From: CAZJWR01 sp964549765
GTDB taxonomy: Bacteria > Zixibacteria > MSB-5A5 > GN15 > JAAZOE01
Direction of reading: 5' to 3'
DNA length: 64,000 nt
Assembly (NCBI GenBank): GCA_964549765.1
Contig: CAZJWR010000014.1
Span: forward strand, 1-64,000
Shown here: one piece after another, positions 63,133-64,000 of the stretch
Layout of the letters: every line of letters starts with the position of its first letter
How positions within the stretch are numbered: position 1 is the first letter of the stretch
Position numbers and translations under genes: made by a program
The notes under the pieces: generated by a model
Database searches by the model: none
What the model saw: only the letters and a program-made list of their open reading frames with translations
Told to the model about the DNA's origin: nothing

Positions 63133-64000
63133 TTATTCTTCCAGTTTTTTGACATTGACGGCGCACGTCGCCAACAACACTTGCCCGCTCTGCTCATCCG
63201 GCGCGTCCATAACCACAATCACGTATTTCCCCTCGACCTGAATTTCCGTCCATTTGCCCTCTTCCGTCTGGGCGGAACCGGTTTCCTTGGCCTCGGGAAG
63301 ATAATGCGTTGTAAAATTCACCGAAGCGTCGGTGGCCGCAGCCGCGTCAGGGTATTCGATACAGAGCAGATAGGTCGATCCCGGCTGATATTGCGCCAGC
63401 ACTGCCCGCGTCCCCTTGTTCAATTTCAGGACGTTTTCTTCGGACATGTAATAATGATAGCTCAATATGGAATTGACGTGAAAATACCGGACGCTGAAGG
63501 GAATAAGACTGTCCCGCGGCAGCACGTCGACAAGTTTCGGGCGGGAACCCATCTCGGGAATCCGGCCGGCGATATCTTTGGCAAGGGCAAACACCGCCTC
63601 TTTCGATTCCGGCGTCTCTTTGTCCGTCACGGCGCTGACGTAGTATTTGCCCTTCCAGAAAAACAGCACCCCGCCGCGATACTCATACCCCTGACCGATG
63701 CCCGGCACTTCGTCCTCACGGGCATGAGAAAACACTCCGTACGCGTCCTCGTCCGATCCCATATCGAAAACCTCGGCCGTCACGTCCGGATTGTCCGGTT
63801 TGGAATAATGAAACACCGTCACCTCGGCGAGATTGTAGGCCAGGTAGACTTCTCCCGCGCCGTCGATATAATCGAAAATGGACTGCCGGTCATAGACTTC
63901 CGGCTTTTCCGACATTTTCCAACCGTCGATTTCCTGTGGAGCCATTCTCTCCATCTTCGCCGCCGCTTTTTCCTGATTTTTACCGCACCCGGTCACCAGC
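63133..64000 (-). CDS. DUF6599-like lipoprotein (5' end beyond the window)
   Basis: At least 287 residues; the frame continues past the right edge. The visible start reads LVTGCGKN, a lipobox, so the true start is a little upstream. The protein has KMSEKPEVYDRQSIFDYIDG and AEVFDMGSDEDAYGVFSHAR, matching DUF6599 domain sequences. No catalytic motif is seen. It precedes the DUF362 gene on the same strand, a pairing seen in redox-related exported proteins (inference). Confidence 0.65.
   Translation of the reverse strand, partial: LVTGCGKNQEKAAAKMERMAPQEIDGWKMSEKPEVYDRQSIFDYIDGAGEVYLAYNLAEVTVFHYSKPDNPDVTAEVFDMGSDEDAYGVFSHAREDEVPGIGQGYEYRGGVLFFWKGKYYVSAVTDKETPESKEAVFALAKDIAGRIPEMGSRPKLVDVLPRDSLIPFSVRYFHVNSILSYHYYMSEENVLKLNKGTRAVLAQYQPGSTYLLCIEYPDAAAATDASVNFTTHYLPEAKETGSAQTEEGKWTEIQVEGKYVIVVMDAPDEQSGQVLLATCAVNVKKLEE

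Noticed and set aside
1..64000. CRISPR arrays, rRNA genes or prophage integration sites
   Set aside because: Read for direct repeats with regular spacing, rRNA-like sequence and att-type duplications next to the tRNA-Leu; none seen.

Overview
The window looks like chromosomal DNA of a Gram-negative, FCB-type candidate-phylum bacterium. Zixibacteria is my best guess, from the short C-terminal dockerin repeats of the GDVN..DVV.LI.YIF type, moderately high GC and the general gene content. That assignment is inference: no rRNA is present. A complete 14-subunit respiratory complex I, outer-membrane and lipoprotein genes and Tat substrates all fit a double-membrane respiring cell.

Region 1 (1-28540, almost all minus strand) is a divergent type VI secretion system (T6SS) and its cargo. 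Reading in the direction of transcription from right to left: a DUF2235/Tle1-like lipase, two outer-membrane-type proteins with damaged starts, a PAAR spike-tip protein, a 1087-residue OmpA-metzincin fusion (probable effector), a beta-propeller exported protein, a DUF1795 (EagR-type) chaperone, an Ig-like adaptor, a metallophosphoesterase, a pentapeptide-repeat lipoprotein, then (after a good sigma70-type promoter) tssH split into two coupled genes, tssB, tssC, tssD(hcp), tssI(vgrG), tssE, tssF, tssG, tssK, a TssL-like and a compact TssM-like GTPase. TssB/C/D/I resemble the Bacteroidota-type (T6SSiii) versions, while the membrane complex has a TssL/TssM-like pair, so the locus does not fit a textbook subtype. 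No tssA, tssJ or Fha gene is visible here.

Region 2 (28837-36498, mostly plus strand) is mixed housekeeping: DUF1761, a PEBP lipoprotein, PspC, the tldD-tldE protease pair with a Tat mini-protein and prmC, a carbonic-anhydrase-like gene on the minus strand, a truncated dockerin gene beside a possible IS end, and a GNAT acetyltransferase.

Region 3 (36513-39755, minus strand) is tRNA-Leu, tig, clpP, clpX in transcription order. Region 4 (40003-40934) holds a small secreted peptide and two short Cys-rich peptides that share an M-x-YLIDP leader and are easily missed. Region 5 (40968-55493, minus strand) is nuoABCDEFGHIJKLM-grx-nuoN under a good promoter, with a glutaredoxin gene between nuoM and nuoN. 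Region 6 (55641-64000) has an 8-TM membrane protein, a PHP phosphoesterase, a methyltransferase, an MFS transporter predicted to have a leaderless mRNA, a membrane-anchored Nudix protein, a YggN-like secreted protein, a DUF362 Tat protein and a partial DUF6599-like lipoprotein.
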